A DNA stretch of 64,000 bases, taken from positions 310,001 through 374,000 of the forward strand of contig NZ_AP022612.1 of the NCBI RefSeq assembly GCF_010729895.1, in the 5' to 3' direction. Source of the stretch: Mycolicibacterium confluentis (GTDB lineage: Bacteria > Actinomycetota > Actinomycetes > Mycobacteriales > Mycobacteriaceae). Under the pieces are notes generated by a model, which ran no database searches, was not told where the DNA came from, and saw only the letters and a program-made list of their open reading frames with translations. The translations under genes and the position numbers were made by a program. The stretch's first letter is position 1. Every line of letters begins with the position of its first letter. Below, piece by piece: positions 18,501 to 29,029 of the stretch.

Positions 18501-18967
18501 GGCAGGTTCGCCCGGATCTCGATGTCGCGCGATTCGGCGGACTCGGGGTCGTCCGACGTCACACACACCCGCACCGCGCGCCCGTCGCCGTCGACGAAGT
18601 TCAGCGGGCCCCCGTCGGGTTGCAGGTGCTTGTCACCCCATTGAATGAGCGCCAGCAGGATCGGCAGCAGTTCCTCGCCGGCTGAGGTCAGCACGTACTC
18701 GTCGCGCACCCTGGCGCCGGGTTCCTGATACGGCGCGCGGGCGACGATGCCTGCCGCCTCGAGTTGCCGCAGCGCGCGGGAGACCGCGGGCGCGGATGCG
18801 CCGATCCGGTCGGTGAAGTCCTCGAACCGCCTGGTCCCGTAGAGACATTCCCGGACCACCAGGAAGGCCGTCTTGGTGCTCAGCAGGTCGAGCACCTTCG
18901 CGGCTGAACAGGCGTCGGTGCGCCACCGGCTGCGGTCCTGCAGGCGCCCCTCGAAGGTCATGGCCAT
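18467..18967 (-). CDS. HxlR-family transcriptional regulator
   Basis: This 166-residue protein has the HxlR winged helix: [37 protein letters not shown], then [20 protein letters not shown] and [16 protein letters not shown]. HxlR regulators typically sense electrophiles, aldehydes or redox state through Cys residues; here Cys20 (DACSAAK) is well placed. ATG 18967 lies six bases after TACACT (18974-18979 on this strand), so the mRNA is probably leaderless. It is divergent from the SDR/tautomerase operon and probably represses it through the repeats at 18981-19044. Confidence 0.85.
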   Translation of the reverse strand: MAMTFEGRLQDRSRWRTDACSAAKVLDLLSTKTAFLVVRECLYGTRRFEDFTDRIGASAPAVSRALRQLEAAGIVARAPYQEPGARVRDEYVLTSAGEELLPILLALIQWGDKHLQPDGGPLNFVDGDGRAVRVCVTSDDPESAESRDIEIRANLPQAARTASNAE

Positions 18968-18980
18968 CCACCCAGTGTAA

Positions 18981-19044
18981 CTAACGCTTGCATTACTCAG
19001 GTGAACATGCCTAGCATGACCTGACTAACGTAGGAATTACTCAG
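18981..19044. promoter_or_regulatory. Paired 20-bp direct repeats, putative HxlR operator
   Basis: CTAACG-N5-ATTACTCAG occurs at 18981-19000 and 19025-19044, with starts exactly 44 bp apart (about four helical turns), in the divergent gap between the HxlR gene and the SDR gene. The left copy covers the -35 zone of the leaderless regulator promoter; the right copy lies just before the SDR ribosome site. This is the layout of a dual autoregulatory operator. Confidence 0.65.
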
Positions 19045-19058
19045 ATGGGAGCAGGGGC

Positions 19059-19760
19059 ATGGTGGCTGTCGAAGACAGTGTGGTGGTGGTGACCGGAGGG
19101 CGGCGCGGACTGGGCGCCGCGATCGTCGACGAACTGCTGCGCCGCGGCGCACGCAAGGTGTACGCCACGGCGCGGGAGGACTATGTCGACGAAAGGCCGA
19201 ACGTGGTCACCCGTCGACTCGAGGTGACGTCGGAGCGGTCGATCGCCGAACTGGCCGCCGCGGCAACCGACGCCGAGATCGTGATCAACAACGCGGGCAT
19301 CCTGCTTCCCGGCGCACTGCTCACGGCCGAGATGAACGACGTCTCAACCACATTCGACGTCAACGTGTTCGGGCCGCTGCGGGTCACCCGGGCGTTCGCA
19401 CCCATCCTGGCGAGCCATGGTGGCGGGGCGGTCGTCAACGTGCACTCGGTGCTGGCCTGGCTCGGCGGCAGCGGCGCCTACGGCGCGTCCAAGGCGGCGA
19501 TCTGGTCGGTCACCAACTCACTGCGGACCGAACTCGCCGAACAGCGCACCCAGGTGCTCGGTGTGCACGCGGGTTTCATCGACACCGACATGGTCTCGGC
19601 GATCCCGCTGCCCAAGACCGCCCCGGCCGACGTCGCCCAACGCATCCTCGACGCCCTCGAGGCCGGCGCCAACGAGGTGCTCACCGACGACGCCACCGCA
19701 CAGGCCAAGGCGGCCCTGTCCGGGCCCGTCGAGAACCTGACCTTCGCCCTGTCCCACTGA
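19059..19760 (+). CDS. Short-chain dehydrogenase/reductase
   Basis: This 233-residue classical SDR has TGGRRGLGAAIVDELLRRG (cofactor motif), NNAGILLPG, and the catalytic HSVLAWLGGSGAYGASKAA (Ser, Tyr, Lys). It has no long insertion, so it is not of the mycofactocin type. It begins with a GGGAG ribosome site after the operator repeats, and the tautomerase gene follows after 15 bases, forming a two-gene operon divergent from HxlR. It probably detoxifies or metabolises a reactive carbonyl, a guess based on the regulator family. Confidence 0.88.
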   Translation: MVAVEDSVVVVTGGRRGLGAAIVDELLRRGARKVYATAREDYVDERPNVVTRRLEVTSERSIAELAAAATDAEIVINNAGILLPGALLTAEMNDVSTTFDVNVFGPLRVTRAFAPILASHGGGAVVNVHSVLAWLGGSGAYGASKAAIWSVTNSLRTELAEQRTQVLGVHAGFIDTDMVSAIPLPKTAPADVAQRILDALEAGANEVLTDDATAQAKAALSGPVENLTFALSH

Positions 19761-19775
19761 CCGAGGAGACCCGAC

Positions 19776-20201
19776 ATGCCACTGTGGACCATCCACCACA
19801 CCCCGGGTGTCTTCACCGACGCCGACAAGAAGGAACTGTCCGAACGCATCACCGACCGCTACGCCGAGGCCGGCCTGCCGCGGTTCTACGTCGTGACGGT
19901 CTTCAACGAGATCCCGCACGGCGACATGTATGTCGGCGGGGTCGCACCCACCGCCGGAGTTCGTGTGGTCATCGACCACATCGCGCGCCGTGCCGCCGAC
20001 CAGGCGCACCGGCACGGGATCGCGCGCTGGGTCCACGCGATCCTGGACCCGTACCTGAGCCGGCATCCGGACCTGCACTCGGAGTTCCACATCGACGAGA
20101 CCAGTGAGGACCTCTGGATGATCAACGGCCTGATCCCGCCACCGGCGCGCTCAGAGGCCGAGCAGCGCTGGGTGCGGGAGAACGCCGTCAGCCCGTACTA
20201 G
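19776..20201 (+). CDS. Tautomerase-superfamily protein, cis-CaaD-like
   Basis: This 141-residue protein starts MPLWTIHHTPGVFTDADKKE. Removal of Met exposes Pro1, the catalytic base of the 4-oxalocrotonate tautomerase superfamily, and the length matches cis-3-chloroacrylic acid dehalogenase-like members. Arg70 is at the cis-CaaD catalytic position, but the His28 position is Tyr (DRYAEAG) and the Arg73 position is Ala, so dehalogenase or hydratase chemistry of the cis-CaaD type is unlikely. Its stop overlaps the end of the convergent encapsulin gene by four bases. Confidence 0.78.
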   Translation: MPLWTIHHTPGVFTDADKKELSERITDRYAEAGLPRFYVVTVFNEIPHGDMYVGGVAPTAGVRVVIDHIARRAADQAHRHGIARWVHAILDPYLSRHPDLHSEFHIDETSEDLWMINGLIPPPARSEAEQRWVRENAVSPY

Positions 20202-20995
20202 GGGCTCAGCGCCACCGACGCCTCGGCGGTGTAGCACAGGAACGTCAGCGTCTCCTCCAGATACAGCTGCACCGTCTCGGCGTCGTGCGACAGGTAGCCG
20301 ATGCTGACGTCGGTGCCCAACTGCAGGTCGAAATCGCCTCCGCGGGTGGACAACACGAACGCGCCGTCGATGGCGGGCGCCCAGATGATGTCACCGTCGA
20401 CAAGCCTGTTGATGTGCTCACGGATCGGATAGCCGTGCGCGGTGGTCTCGCTGACCTGCGTGTAGATGTCGGCCGACAGCAGCACCGAGTATGGTCCGTC
20501 GACACCGGCCAACCGAAGCTCGCTCAGGGCTTGGGCGATGACGTCGGGGATCTCGCGCGGGTCCTCCGGGATCGCGAGGGCGGGGTTGGAACTGCACTTG
20601 CGGATGCCGCCGATCGAGGCCGCCTCGTATCCCTCGAAGATCGCGCGATCCTCGACGAACGCCAGCTTCTTCGCGGCATCCTTGACCGGATCCCAGTCCG
20701 AGTCCTGCGACCCGCGCTCGACGTCGTCGATGTCGATCCGCTTGACGGTGAACGGAACCCGCAACCGCACCAGTGGGCGGGCCTCACGCAGATGCGCGAC
20801 CACACCGTCGGACGGCGAGGCGACATCGAGCAGATGGCCCGTGCTGATGCCCGCGGTCACGGGGCCGCCGGGCTCGCTGACGTCCACGACGCGTCGGCCC
20901 GCCACATGGCGTTTGAAGGTGCGTGTCGCCTCCAATTCGATCTCTGCCCAAGCGGCGTCGGTGACCGGAGCCAGTTCGCGGTACAGGTTGTTCAT
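20198..20995 (-). CDS. Encapsulin shell protein (CFP29, family 1)
   Basis: This 265-residue HK97-fold protein is the mycobacterial linocin-M18/CFP29 encapsulin, which self-assembles into a T=1 nanocompartment. Characteristic segments are MNNLYRELAPVTDAAWAEIE, RTFKRHVAGRRVVDV, FEGYEAASIGGIRK and LSADIYTQVSETT. It overlaps the stop of the upstream DyP peroxidase gene (ATGA), so shell and cargo are translated from one mRNA. M. tuberculosis has the same pair (Rv0798c-Rv0799c). The compartment is implicated in oxidative-stress resistance. Confidence 0.97.
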   Translation of the reverse strand: MNNLYRELAPVTDAAWAEIELEATRTFKRHVAGRRVVDVSEPGGPVTAGISTGHLLDVASPSDGVVAHLREARPLVRLRVPFTVKRIDIDDVERGSQDSDWDPVKDAAKKLAFVEDRAIFEGYEAASIGGIRKCSSNPALAIPEDPREIPDVIAQALSELRLAGVDGPYSVLLSADIYTQVSETTAHGYPIREHINRLVDGDIIWAPAIDGAFVLSTRGGDFDLQLGTDVSIGYLSHDAETVQLYLEETLTFLCYTAEASVALSP

Positions 20996-22035
20996 TGAGG
21001 TTGTCCTTTCAGGCTGCCGATCGCCAACGAGCCGTCGTGGCGGGGAAGCGTCTGCGGTGCCGAATCCTCTTCATTCGCCGCCTCATCGGGCACCGGCGGG
21101 GGGTCGTCGAGGAAGTCGATCGAGGGGACGAAGAACATCCCGCCGGTCTTCGCGGTCGAGAAGTCCAGGATGCGGTCGGTGTTGCCCGGCGGGTTGCCGA
21201 TGAACATGTTGCGCAGCATCTTCTCGGTGACATCCGGGTCAGCGGAGTAGGCGATGTAGTACGTCCCGGAGTCGCCGTCGCCCAGCGTGCCGAACGGCAT
21301 GTTGGCGCGCACGATGTCGAGTTCGTTGCCGTCCTCGTCCACCAGGGTGTTCAGGGCCACATGGGAATTGGCCGGCTTGACGGCGTCATCGAGTTCGATG
21401 TCCTCGAGCTTGGTCCGGCCGATCACGAGTTCCTGCTCGGTGACACTCAGCGCGTTCCACGCCGCCATGTCGTGCGTGTAGCGCTGCACGTGCACATAGC
21501 TTCCGCCGGGGAAGTCCGCGAAATCCGGGTGGCCCTCGCCGATCTGGACGGCCTCGACGGCGTCGGCCCCGTCCGGGTTCTCGGTGCCGTCGACGAAGCC
21601 CAGCAGATCCCGCTGCTCATAGAACTTGAACCCGTGCACCTCGTCGACCACGGTGACCGCACCGGACATGGAGTCGAGGATCCGTCCGCCCAGTTCGTAA
21701 CAGACGTCCATGGATTCCGCCCGGATGTGGAAGAGCAGGTCCCCCGGAGTGGAGGGCGCCTGGTGGCGACCGCCGTCGAGTGCGACGAAGGGATGCAGCT
21801 TGGCCGGGCGCGGTCCGGCGAACAACCGGTCCCAGGCCGCAGAACCGATGCCGGCCACCACATTCAGGTGCGCCTGCGGGGTGCGGAAGCCGACCGCCCG
21901 CACCAGGCCGGAGATTCCGGTCAGCGCGTCATGCACCCGTGCCGCGGCGTCGTCGCCGTCGTCGATGGTCGCGACGAGGAAGATGGCGGCGGGGGTCAGT
22001 GGCGTGAGGATCGGTTGGGGTCTGCCGGTGGCCAC
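20992..22035 (-). CDS. DyP-type haem peroxidase, encapsulin cargo
   Basis: This 347-residue dye-decolorising peroxidase has the GxxDG motif GFVDGTENP (Asp149), the proximal haem His225 in PANSHVALN and the distal Arg243 in VRANMPFG. The C-terminus DGSLAIGSLKGQPQ contains the LxIGSLKG targeting peptide that docks cargo inside family 1 encapsulin shells, after a Pro/Glu-rich flexible linker (PPPVPDEAANEEDSAP). The GTG at 22035 is six bases after TAATGT (22042-22047 on this strand), so the operon mRNA is probably leaderless. Confidence 0.97.
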   Translation of the reverse strand: MATGRPQPILTPLTPAAIFLVATIDDGDDAAARVHDALTGISGLVRAVGFRTPQAHLNVVAGIGSAAWDRLFAGPRPAKLHPFVALDGGRHQAPSTPGDLLFHIRAESMDVCYELGGRILDSMSGAVTVVDEVHGFKFYEQRDLLGFVDGTENPDGADAVEAVQIGEGHPDFADFPGGSYVHVQRYTHDMAAWNALSVTEQELVIGRTKLEDIELDDAVKPANSHVALNTLVDEDGNELDIVRANMPFGTLGDGDSGTYYIAYSADPDVTEKMLRNMFIGNPPGNTDRILDFSTAKTGGMFFVPSIDFLDDPPPVPDEAANEEDSAPQTLPRHDGSLAIGSLKGQPQ

Positions 22036-22071
22036 CCGTTGACATTAATGCCCTCAGGCGCTCGACAATGT

Positions 22072-22131
22072 GCCGACTGCGCGGATTTGCCTGGTTTTCG
22101 GCCGAGAACGCGACAATTCCGCACACTCGGC
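22072..22131. repeat. Imperfect palindrome in divergent DyP/pepC region
   Basis: Arms 22072-22089 and 22114-22131 pair at 15 of 18 positions around a 24-base loop. The core TGCGCGGATTTG/CAATTCCGCACA resembles the hairpin at 14027-14074. Here the flanking genes diverge, so a terminator role is not expected; it may be an operator or a dispersed palindromic element. Confidence 0.5.
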
Positions 22132-22159
22132 GGCCGCTGAGAGGTGGCGGCAGGCGACA

Positions 22160-23425
22160 ATGGCAGCCATGTCTGCCAGCGCATCGGGCCTCTGCGAGTT
22201 CATCGACGCCTCGCCGTCGCCGTTCCACGTCTGCCGCACGGTCGCCGCGGCCCTGAGCGACGCCGGGTACATCGAACTCGAGGAGACCGACGCCTGGCCG
22301 GACTCGGGCCGCTTCTTCACAGTGCGCGCCGGATCGCTGGTGGCCTGGGACAGCAGCGGGGCTCCCGGCGGCGCGTTCCGCGTGGTCGGCGGGCACACCG
22401 ACAGCCCCAACCTGCGGGTCAAGCAGCACCCCGACCGCGCGGTCGCGGGGTGGCAGATGGTGGCGCTGCAGCCCTACGGCGGGGCCTGGCTGAACTCCTG
22501 GCTGGACCGCGAACTGGGGATCAGCGGACGGCTCTCGGTGCGGTCCGGGTCGGGGCTGCGGCATTCGCTCGTGCGCATCGACGACCCGGTGCTGCGCGTG
22601 CCCCAACTGGCGATCCACCTGTCGGAGGACCGCGCGGGAGTCAAGCTGGACCCGCAGCGACACGTCAACGCGGTGTGGGCGGTGGGTGAGAGACCCGGAT
22701 CGTTCCTGAGTGTCGTCGCCGACGCCGCCGGGGTCGACGCCGACGACGTCCTGGGCTTCGACCTGATGACGCACGACCTGACGCCCTCGGCGGTGTGGGG
22801 ACCCGGCGCGGAGTTCGTCAGCGCGCCCCGACTGGACAACCAGACCACCTGCTACGCGGGAGTGCAGGCCCTGCTGGACGCACCCGCCGGGGAGTACGTG
22901 CCCGTGCTGGCACTGTTCGACCACGAAGAGGTGGGTTCGACCTCCGACCACGGGGCCCAGTCCGACCTACTGATCACGACCCTGGAGCGCATCGTGCTGG
23001 CCGCGGGCGGCAGCCGCGAGGACTTCCTGCGACGCGTCGCGGGGTCGATGGTGGCCTCCGGCGACATGGCGCACGCCACGCATCCCAACTACCCGGACCG
23101 GCACGAGCCCGGCCATCTGATCGAGGTCAACGGCGGCCCGGTGCTCAAGGTGCAGCCCAACCTGCGCTACGCCACCGACGGTCGGACGGCCGCGGCCTTC
23201 GAGTTGGCGTGCCGTCAGGCCGGTGTGCCGCTGCAGCGCTACGAACACCGCGCCGACCTGCCCTGCGGTTCCACCATCGGGCCCATGACCTCGGCCCGCA
23301 CCGGCATCCCCACGGTCGATGTCGGGGCCCCGCAGCTGGCCATGCACTCCGCGCGTGAGCTGATGGGCGCGCACGACGTCGCGACGTACGCGGCTGCGCT
23401 GCGGGCCTTCCTGGCGCCCGCCTGA
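22160..23425 (+). CDS. pepC: M18 family aspartyl aminopeptidase
   Basis: The ATG at 22160 gives 421 residues (a second ATG at 22169 is possible). Di-zinc ligands of family M18 are visible: His and Asp in [14 protein letters not shown], Glu-Glu in [15 protein letters not shown], Asp in [11 protein letters not shown] and His in [14 protein letters not shown]. The enzyme removes N-terminal residues (often acidic) from peptides in the cytoplasm as a dodecamer. It occupies the Rv0800 (pepC) position, divergent from the encapsulin operon. Confidence 0.93.
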   Translation: MAAMSASASGLCEFIDASPSPFHVCRTVAAALSDAGYIELEETDAWPDSGRFFTVRAGSLVAWDSSGAPGGAFRVVGGHTDSPNLRVKQHPDRAVAGWQMVALQPYGGAWLNSWLDRELGISGRLSVRSGSGLRHSLVRIDDPVLRVPQLAIHLSEDRAGVKLDPQRHVNAVWAVGERPGSFLSVVADAAGVDADDVLGFDLMTHDLTPSAVWGPGAEFVSAPRLDNQTTCYAGVQALLDAPAGEYVPVLALFDHEEVGSTSDHGAQSDLLITTLERIVLAAGGSREDFLRRVAGSMVASGDMAHATHPNYPDRHEPGHLIEVNGGPVLKVQPNLRYATDGRTAAAFELACRQAGVPLQRYEHRADLPCGSTIGPMTSARTGIPTVDVGAPQLAMHSARELMGAHDVATYAAALRAFLAPA

Positions 23426-23468
23426 AACGCATCGCGGTCTGTCGGAGCCTTGGACTAGCGTCGCGGGC

Positions 23469-23819
23469 ATGACTCTGAGTGTGGCGATGGTGACAGTGGA
23501 CACGCACGATCCCGACCGGCTCGCGGCGTGGTGGGCCGAGGCGGTGGGCGGCACCACGTCGCCCGTGATGCCGGGCGAGTTCGTCACGGTGACGCTGCCG
23601 GACGGCGGCAACCTGGGATTCCAGCGCGTCGACGACCCGACGCCGGGGAAGAACCGGGTGCACGTGGACTTCACCGATGACGACATCGACGCCGCGGTGG
23701 CGCGGTTGGTGTCCCTGGGGGCGGTGGAGAAGGCCCGACAGAGCTTCGGCGACGAGTTCGCATGGGTGGTGCTGGAGGATCCCGACGGCAACGCGTTCTG
23801 TGTGGCGGCGGGGCACTGA
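23469..23819 (+). CDS. VOC/glyoxalase-fold protein (Rv0801-like)
   Basis: This 116-residue single VOC unit pair has VTVDTHDPDRLAAWWAEAVGG, LGFQRVDDPTPGKNRVHVDF and ARQSFGDEFAWVVLEDPDGNAFCV, the last being the typical C-terminal strand with DPxGNxFCV. Such proteins bind a metal or a small hydrophobic ligand; the function is unknown. ATG 23469 lies seven bases after TAGCGT (23456-23461), indicating a leaderless transcript. purL follows 66 bases downstream with its own promoter. Confidence 0.82.
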   Translation: MTLSVAMVTVDTHDPDRLAAWWAEAVGGTTSPVMPGEFVTVTLPDGGNLGFQRVDDPTPGKNRVHVDFTDDDIDAAVARLVSLGAVEKARQSFGDEFAWVVLEDPDGNAFCVAAGH

Positions 23820-23885
23820 CCTGCATCCGGCGCTGCCGAAGCGGGGAGAAACGCCCTGCTCGCCAGCGCTTACTAGACTGTCTGC

Positions 23886-26183
<2,298 letters not shown>

Positions 26184-26193
26184 CCTTGACGCC

Positions 26194-27924
26194 ATGACCG
26201 CGACGGGCGAGCGCACGGCTCCGCACCCGCTCCTGCTGTGGGCGTGGGGCCTGCTTCGCCTCGACTTCGTCGGTGTCGTGTTCGGTGCGCTGTTCTTCTG
26301 CCTGTCGATGACTCCGTCGCTGCTGCCGCGCAGTTGGGAGTTCGCCGGGCTGATCGGCGGCGTCAACGCCGCAATCGGCTACGGGGTCGGCGTCCTCGTC
26401 GGAAAGATTGTCCGGCACTTCGCGTTACGCAATCGCGATTGGTGGCCTCCGTCGAAGACGGTGCTGTGGCGGCTCAAGATCGTCAGCGTGGTCACCGCGA
26501 TCGGTGCGAGCCTGCTCATGGTGGCGCCCGCCGCGGCCTGGCAGCGTCAGGTGGCGGCGGTGATGGGCATGGAGGGCCCGGCGACGCTGGGGTACTACCG
26601 CACCCTGCTGCTGGCACTCGCGGTCGGCGGTGCGCTGATCGCGGCCTCGCGCGTGATCCTGGACCTGATCAGACTGGTCGCACGATTCCTGAAGCGGCGT
26701 TGGCAGATCAACGACGAGGTCGCGCTGTTCATCGGCACCGCGGTGGTGGTGATGCTGGTGGTCATGCTGATCAACGGTGTGCTCTACCGCGGGTTCCTGG
26801 CCGGAGCTTCTCGGGTCTTCCAACCGCAGAACGCCGCCACCCGAGAAGGTGTCGTGGCGCCGACCCAACCCGAAAGGTCGGGCAGCCCAGAATCATTCGC
26901 GCCGTGGGACACGCTCGGCTTCCAGGGCCGCAACTTCGTCGCGACCGGTCCCAGCGTCGAGGAACTGACCCGCGTCAACGGCAGGCCCGCCAAGGAGCCG
27001 ATCCGGGTCTACGCGGGCCTGCAGACCGCCGACACCGACGAGGGCCGGCTTGCGGTGCTGCTCAGCGAACTTCAGCGGACCCGGGCGTTCGAGCGCAAGG
27101 CCCTGATCATCGTGCCCACCACCGGAACCGGATGGGTCAATCCCGTCGCCGCGCGCTCGGTCGAGATGCTCTACAACGGCGACACCGCGATCGTCGCTCT
27201 GCAGTACTCCTATCTGCCCAGTTGGATCTCGTTCGTCGGTGACCAGGAGAAGTCCGTCACTTCAGGACGCATGCTGATCGACGCCGTGCAGGGACGGTGG
27301 GCCACGCTGCCGCCGGATCGCCGGCCCAAACTCATGCTGTACGGCGAGAGCCTGGGTTCGATGGCGGGCCAGGGGGCGTTCGGATTCCTGCCCGACGTGT
27401 CGCTGATGGGTTTCGACTCGGTGCTCTGGGTCGGACCGCCGCAGGCCAGCACGCTGTGGCGCGCACTCATCGAACGGCGTGACCCTGGCACCACGGAGGT
27501 CTCACCGCGTTACGACAACGGGCGCACGGTGCGCTTCTCGCAGGGGGCCGACGCGGAGGAGATCGCCCGCGACACCGCGGACCCGTGGGAGGGGACGCGC
27601 GTGCTCTTCCTGCAGCACGCGTCCGATCCGATCGTGTGGTGGTCACCGGACCTGATGTTCTCGCGGCCCGACTGGCTCATCGAACCGCCGGGCCGGGACC
27701 GCACCGCAGCCATGCGGTGGTATCCCTTCGTGACGTTCTCTCAGGTGGGCGCCGACATCTTCAACGCAGCGGGAGTGCCTGGGGGACATGGCCACAACTA
27801 CGGGCATTACGTGCTCGACGGCTGGGTGGCGGTAGCGCCGCCCGACGGGTGGACCCCCGCCGACACCGAGCGCATTCGGAACGCCCTGGACAAGGCCGCG
27901 GCCGAGGACGGGCCGGAGACCTGA
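26194..27924 (+). CDS. Membrane-anchored alpha/beta-hydrolase (Abhydrolase_9 family)
   Basis: The ATG at 26194 gives 576 residues. The N-terminal 200 residues carry four to five membrane segments (FVGVVFGALFFCLSMTPSLLP, IGGVNAAIGYGVGVLVG, LKIVSVVTAIGASLLMVAPA, ALFIGTAVVVMLVVMLINGVL). The C-terminal domain has the nucleophile elbow LYGESLGSMAG and ends with GVPGGHGHNYGHYVL, which may carry the catalytic His. This is the two-domain architecture found in actinobacteria (as in Rv1069c). Its substrate is unknown, possibly lipid. The start lies 10 bases after purL, and the stop overlaps the next gene by one base. Confidence 0.85.
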   Translation: MTATGERTAPHPLLLWAWGLLRLDFVGVVFGALFFCLSMTPSLLPRSWEFAGLIGGVNAAIGYGVGVLVGKIVRHFALRNRDWWPPSKTVLWRLKIVSVVTAIGASLLMVAPAAAWQRQVAAVMGMEGPATLGYYRTLLLALAVGGALIAASRVILDLIRLVARFLKRRWQINDEVALFIGTAVVVMLVVMLINGVLYRGFLAGASRVFQPQNAATREGVVAPTQPERSGSPESFAPWDTLGFQGRNFVATGPSVEELTRVNGRPAKEPIRVYAGLQTADTDEGRLAVLLSELQRTRAFERKALIIVPTTGTGWVNPVAARSVEMLYNGDTAIVALQYSYLPSWISFVGDQEKSVTSGRMLIDAVQGRWATLPPDRRPKLMLYGESLGSMAGQGAFGFLPDVSLMGFDSVLWVGPPQASTLWRALIERRDPGTTEVSPRYDNGRTVRFSQGADAEEIARDTADPWEGTRVLFLQHASDPIVWWSPDLMFSRPDWLIEPPGRDRTAAMRWYPFVTFSQVGADIFNAAGVPGGHGHNYGHYVLDGWVAVAPPDGWTPADTERIRNALDKAAAEDGPET

Positions 27925-28559
27925 TGTCCGGCGATCAGCGCGGCGCAAAGGCTGCCGCGGTGGGCCTGGGTACGGCGCTGGTCGTGTGGAGCACGACGGC
28001 CGGTCTGCAGATTCCGGGCCGGCGCCATCCGCTGATCCAGGCCGCGCTCGGCACGGCGCTGGCGCTGAGCGTGCATGCGCCTCTTGGGGTGCGTGGCGCA
28101 GCGCTGCGCAGCGGTGTGCGCTGGGGCGCGCTGGGTGCCGCTGTCGTGACCGCCGGTGTCGCCGCGACCACTGCGGTCCCGATCATCCAGGCCGGGATGG
28201 CGGCGCGCGATCTGCCGACGCCGCAGTGGAAATGGCTGGTTTACGAGATTCCGCTCGGCACAGTGTGGTCGGAGGAGTCCGCCTACCGGGCCGCGCTGGG
28301 CACGCTGGCAGAGGTCGGGTTCGGCCCACGGGCGGGCAGACTGCTGCAGGCCACGGCGTTCGGCCTGTCGCACGTCGTCGATGCGCGCGGTGCGGGGGAA
28401 CCGGTGCTGGGCACCGTCCTGGTGACGGGGGTGGCCGGATGGGTGTTCGGGTGGTTGGCGCACCGATCGGGCAGCGTCGTCGCGTCGGCGTTGACTCATC
28501 TGGCGATCAACGAGGCGGGCGCCGTCGCCGCCGGATGGGTGCAGCGCCGGGCGGTCTGA
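27924..28559 (+). CDS. CPBP-family intramembrane metalloprotease (Rv0804-like)
   Basis: This 211-residue, mostly hydrophobic protein has the three CPBP/CAAX-protease motifs: SEESAYRAAL (EExxxR), AFGLSHVVD (FxxxH) and ALTHLAINEAG (HxxxN). These place a glutamate-activated catalytic site inside the membrane. The ATG overlaps the stop of the membrane hydrolase (TGATG), so the two are coupled. Roles in the family range from prenyl-protein processing to bacteriocin immunity; none can be assigned here. Confidence 0.87.
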   Translation: MSGDQRGAKAAAVGLGTALVVWSTTAGLQIPGRRHPLIQAALGTALALSVHAPLGVRGAALRSGVRWGALGAAVVTAGVAATTAVPIIQAGMAARDLPTPQWKWLVYEIPLGTVWSEESAYRAALGTLAEVGFGPRAGRLLQATAFGLSHVVDARGAGEPVLGTVLVTGVAGWVFGWLAHRSGSVVASALTHLAINEAGAVAAGWVQRRAV

Positions 28560-28561
28560 CT

Positions 28562-28987
28562 TCAGACGTCACGGCTGTCGAATTGCAGCAGATGCGGTTC
28601 GGTCTCCAAGTCGTCGATGCCGAAACTGATGATCCGCCGCGGCGTGATTCGGATGATCGCGGTGTCCAGCGCGTCGCCGTTGGGTTCCACAGTGGGGGAG
28701 CGGGTTTCGGCCTGCTCGGCGGTGCCGCGGATCTCCAGGCAGCGCACCCGCCACGGGTCGCGCGAGGCGATATCGTCGACGACGAACGCCACGGCGCTGT
28801 GGTGCTCGAGGTTTCGGTACTTGCGGCTTTTCGACATGCTGTACCCGTGGATGTCGATGGTGCCCAACTCGGCGTTGTAGGTGAAGCCGACCGGACTGTT
28901 CTGCAGTGTGCCGTCGGGGGCGATCGTCGCCAATCGGCCCAGCGCGACGTTCGCCATGTAGTCGATCTCGTGCTGTTTGAAGGTCAT
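28562..28987 (-). CDS. PPOX-class (F420/flavin) oxidoreductase
   Basis: A 141-residue split-barrel protein: MTFKQHEIDYMANVALGRLATIAPDGTLQNSPVGF, DIHGYSMSKSRKYRNLEHHSAVAFVVDD and RCLEIRGTAEQAE. The Gly-Arg-Leu-Ala-Thr strand and the K-x-R-N segment are typical of pyridoxamine-phosphate-oxidase-like, F420-binding mycobacterial proteins. A GTG at 28996 could extend it by three residues. It is convergent with the CPBP gene (two bases apart). Confidence 0.82.
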   Translation of the reverse strand: MTFKQHEIDYMANVALGRLATIAPDGTLQNSPVGFTYNAELGTIDIHGYSMSKSRKYRNLEHHSAVAFVVDDIASRDPWRVRCLEIRGTAEQAETRSPTVEPNGDALDTAIIRITPRRIISFGIDDLETEPHLLQFDSRDV

Positions 28988-29029
28988 AATCGCCACGCTA
29001 TGACCTGAACTTTGGTTGAGGTCAATGGG

